A DNA stretch of 6,742 nucleotides, taken from assembly GCA_005879065.1 (NCBI GenBank), contig VBLU01000024.1, positions 1,544 to 8,285 on the forward strand, written 5' to 3'. Positions 6,195-6,742 of this stretch are shown here, one piece after another. Every line of letters begins with the position of its first letter. Position 1 is the stretch's first letter. The notes beneath the pieces are model-generated. The model made no database searches. It saw nothing but the letters and a program-made list of their open reading frames with translations, and was not told where the DNA came from. Source of the stretch: Methanobacteriota archaeon (GTDB lineage: Archaea; Thermoplasmatota; Thermoplasmata; RBG-16-68-12). The translations under genes were made by a program, and so were the position numbers.

Positions 6195-6325
6195 CCCACC
6201 TCCGGATTGACGAGCCGTACGTCCGCACTCGTGGTTCGTCCAGACGTACCTCCTCGGGTTCCCGAACGTGAAGAACTGCGACGGCTTTTGAGGTGGGGGT
6301 ACGACGCAAGACGCCGACGGCGAGG
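6195..6325 (+). pseudogene. Decayed 3' end of a second rhodanese gene
   Basis: This stretch aligns with the last ~130 bases of the intact rhodanese gene, in the same orientation. From CAC at 6226 one frame reads FVQTYLLGFPNVKNCDG, against FVLKYLLGYPNVRNYDG in the intact enzyme, then stops at TGA 6289-6291. I count 47 of 59 identical bases over 6226-6284. Upstream, HLRIDE aligns with YCRIGE, so the catalytic Cys codon is replaced. A 2-base insertion near 6217-6225 and a short deletion near 6291 shift the frame. Similarity reappears at GTGGGGG and ACGCCGA up to about 6325. It has no start and no N-terminal part, so it cannot encode an enzyme. Confidence 0.8.
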
Positions 6326-6326
6326 T

Positions 6327-6361
6327 CAGGTGTCGGAACAGGTGTCCCTCATTTCGGGACA
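6327..6361 (+). other. Short direct repeat and small hairpin upstream of the membrane-protein gene
   Basis: CAGGTGTC occurs twice, at 6327-6334 and 6339-6346, 12 bases apart. The second copy overlaps a 6-base inverted repeat, TGTCCC (6343-6348) and GGGACA (6356-6361), with a 7-base loop. This may be a regulatory site for the gene starting at 6426, a weak terminator lacking a T tract, or chance. The stretch between the rhodanese remnant and the start at 6426 shows nothing else that I can name. Confidence 0.25.
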
Positions 6362-6425
6362 AGAATTAGCACCTATGATTTTTGGTGCGGAATCCTTTAG
6401 TTGCCGGTCGGACACGCTATGCATT

Positions 6426-6692
6426 ATGGGCTGGATCACGCGACGAATCGCAGGCTCGATCACGTTCACGATCGTGACGGTGCTCCTCGGATCCTACGCA
6501 GCCCTGAGGGGCTGGCTCGTGGGCGGTGTCTCGCTGGCCACCACGACCGGCATCGTCATCTTGGGGATCGCCGCCCTTTGTTCCCTTGGTGTCACGTCCC
6601 GCATGAAACGCGAAGACAAGGGCCGGGAGGCGTGGCAGGCCTGGCAGGACTACTATACGCGGATGTATCCCGGGTACTACCGCGGTCGATAG
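6426..6692 (+). CDS. Small two-helix membrane protein of unknown function
   Basis: I do not recognise this 88-residue protein. It begins MGWITRRIAGS and has two hydrophobic segments, about residues 9-30 (ITFTIVTVLLGSYAALRGWL region) and 34-56 (VSLATTTGIVILGIAALCSL). A polar, aromatic-rich tail follows (SRMKREDKGREAWQAWQDYY, then MYPGYYRGR). This suggests an integral membrane protein with a hairpin of two helices and a charged, tyrosine-rich end; the side on which the tail lies is not clear. The ATG at 6426 is preferred because it opens directly on the membrane segments. An upstream in-frame ATG at 6375 would add 17 residues without membrane character. No clear Shine-Dalgarno is present, so leaderless initiation is possible. 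The open frame continues upstream, but only as antisense of the antitoxin region. Confidence 0.65.
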   Translation: MGWITRRIAGSITFTIVTVLLGSYAALRGWLVGGVSLATTTGIVILGIAALCSLGVTSRMKREDKGREAWQAWQDYYTRMYPGYYRGR

Positions 6693-6710
6693 GCCTCGCA
6701 ATCCTCCAGA

Positions 6711-6732
6711 CTCCTCTGTTTTGTATCCTTTG
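6711..6732 (+). terminator. Possible T-rich archaeal terminator
   Basis: About 20 bases after the stop of the small membrane-protein gene the plus strand becomes pyrimidine- and T-rich (CTCCTCTGTTTTGTATCCTT). Archaeal polymerase can stop at T tracts without a hairpin, and no hairpin is seen here. The longest T run is only four, so this is a weak call. Confidence 0.3.
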
Positions 6733-6742
6733 TAACTGGAAA

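Noticed and set aside
6135..6362. N-terminal extension of the antitoxin frame up to an ATG at 6362
   Set aside because: The extra sequence is Pro/Ser/His-rich, covers the promoter and is antisense to the rhodanese remnant.
5997..6425. Upstream part of the open frame leading into the small membrane protein
   Set aside because: It is antisense to the antitoxin, then runs out of frame across the rhodanese remnant. Only the part from 6426 has protein-like character.

Overview
The window looks like an accessory stretch of an archaeal chromosome. My best guess is a high-GC Thermoplasmatota-like euryarchaeon, but this is inference. The archaeal signs are AT-rich TATA-like boxes about 27-30 bases ahead of starts or expected transcript starts, one apparently leaderless mRNA, a very large calcium-binding surface protein, and an antitoxin of an archaeal style. 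No rRNA, tRNA or CRISPR array is visible.

Left two thirds (about 40-4580, minus strand): one very large gene for a secreted, probably membrane-anchored protein. It reads as a signal peptide, a jelly-roll-like domain, Ig-like and P-domain-like modules, nine calcium-binding thrombospondin type 3 motifs, a domain I do not recognise, and a hydrophobic C-terminal part with several membrane segments. The reading frame breaks near base 1113. One added base would join the two parts into a protein of about 1513 residues. GC content falls visibly in the last kilobase of the gene.

Middle (about 4581-5652): a divergent intergenic region holds a perfect 9+9 inverted repeat over a TATA-like box. It is followed by an intact two-domain rhodanese (sulfurtransferase) gene on the plus strand. 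The leader of the large gene has two competing hairpins, one of which would cover its Shine-Dalgarno sequence.

Right (about 5653-6742): a minus-strand toxin-antitoxin operon faces the rhodanese gene. The antitoxin is intact. The RelE/ParE-type toxin carries a one-base frameshift. Just behind this cassette is a decayed copy of the last ~130 bases of a rhodanese gene in the same orientation as the intact one. The cassette therefore lies between two copies of a rhodanese 3' end, which fits either a decayed tandem duplication or insertion of a small element that restored the gene's end. A small two-helix membrane protein closes the window.

The most interesting feature is the toxin-antitoxin cassette between repeated gene ends. 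Both frameshifts amount to a single missing base, so sequencing or assembly error must be excluded first.
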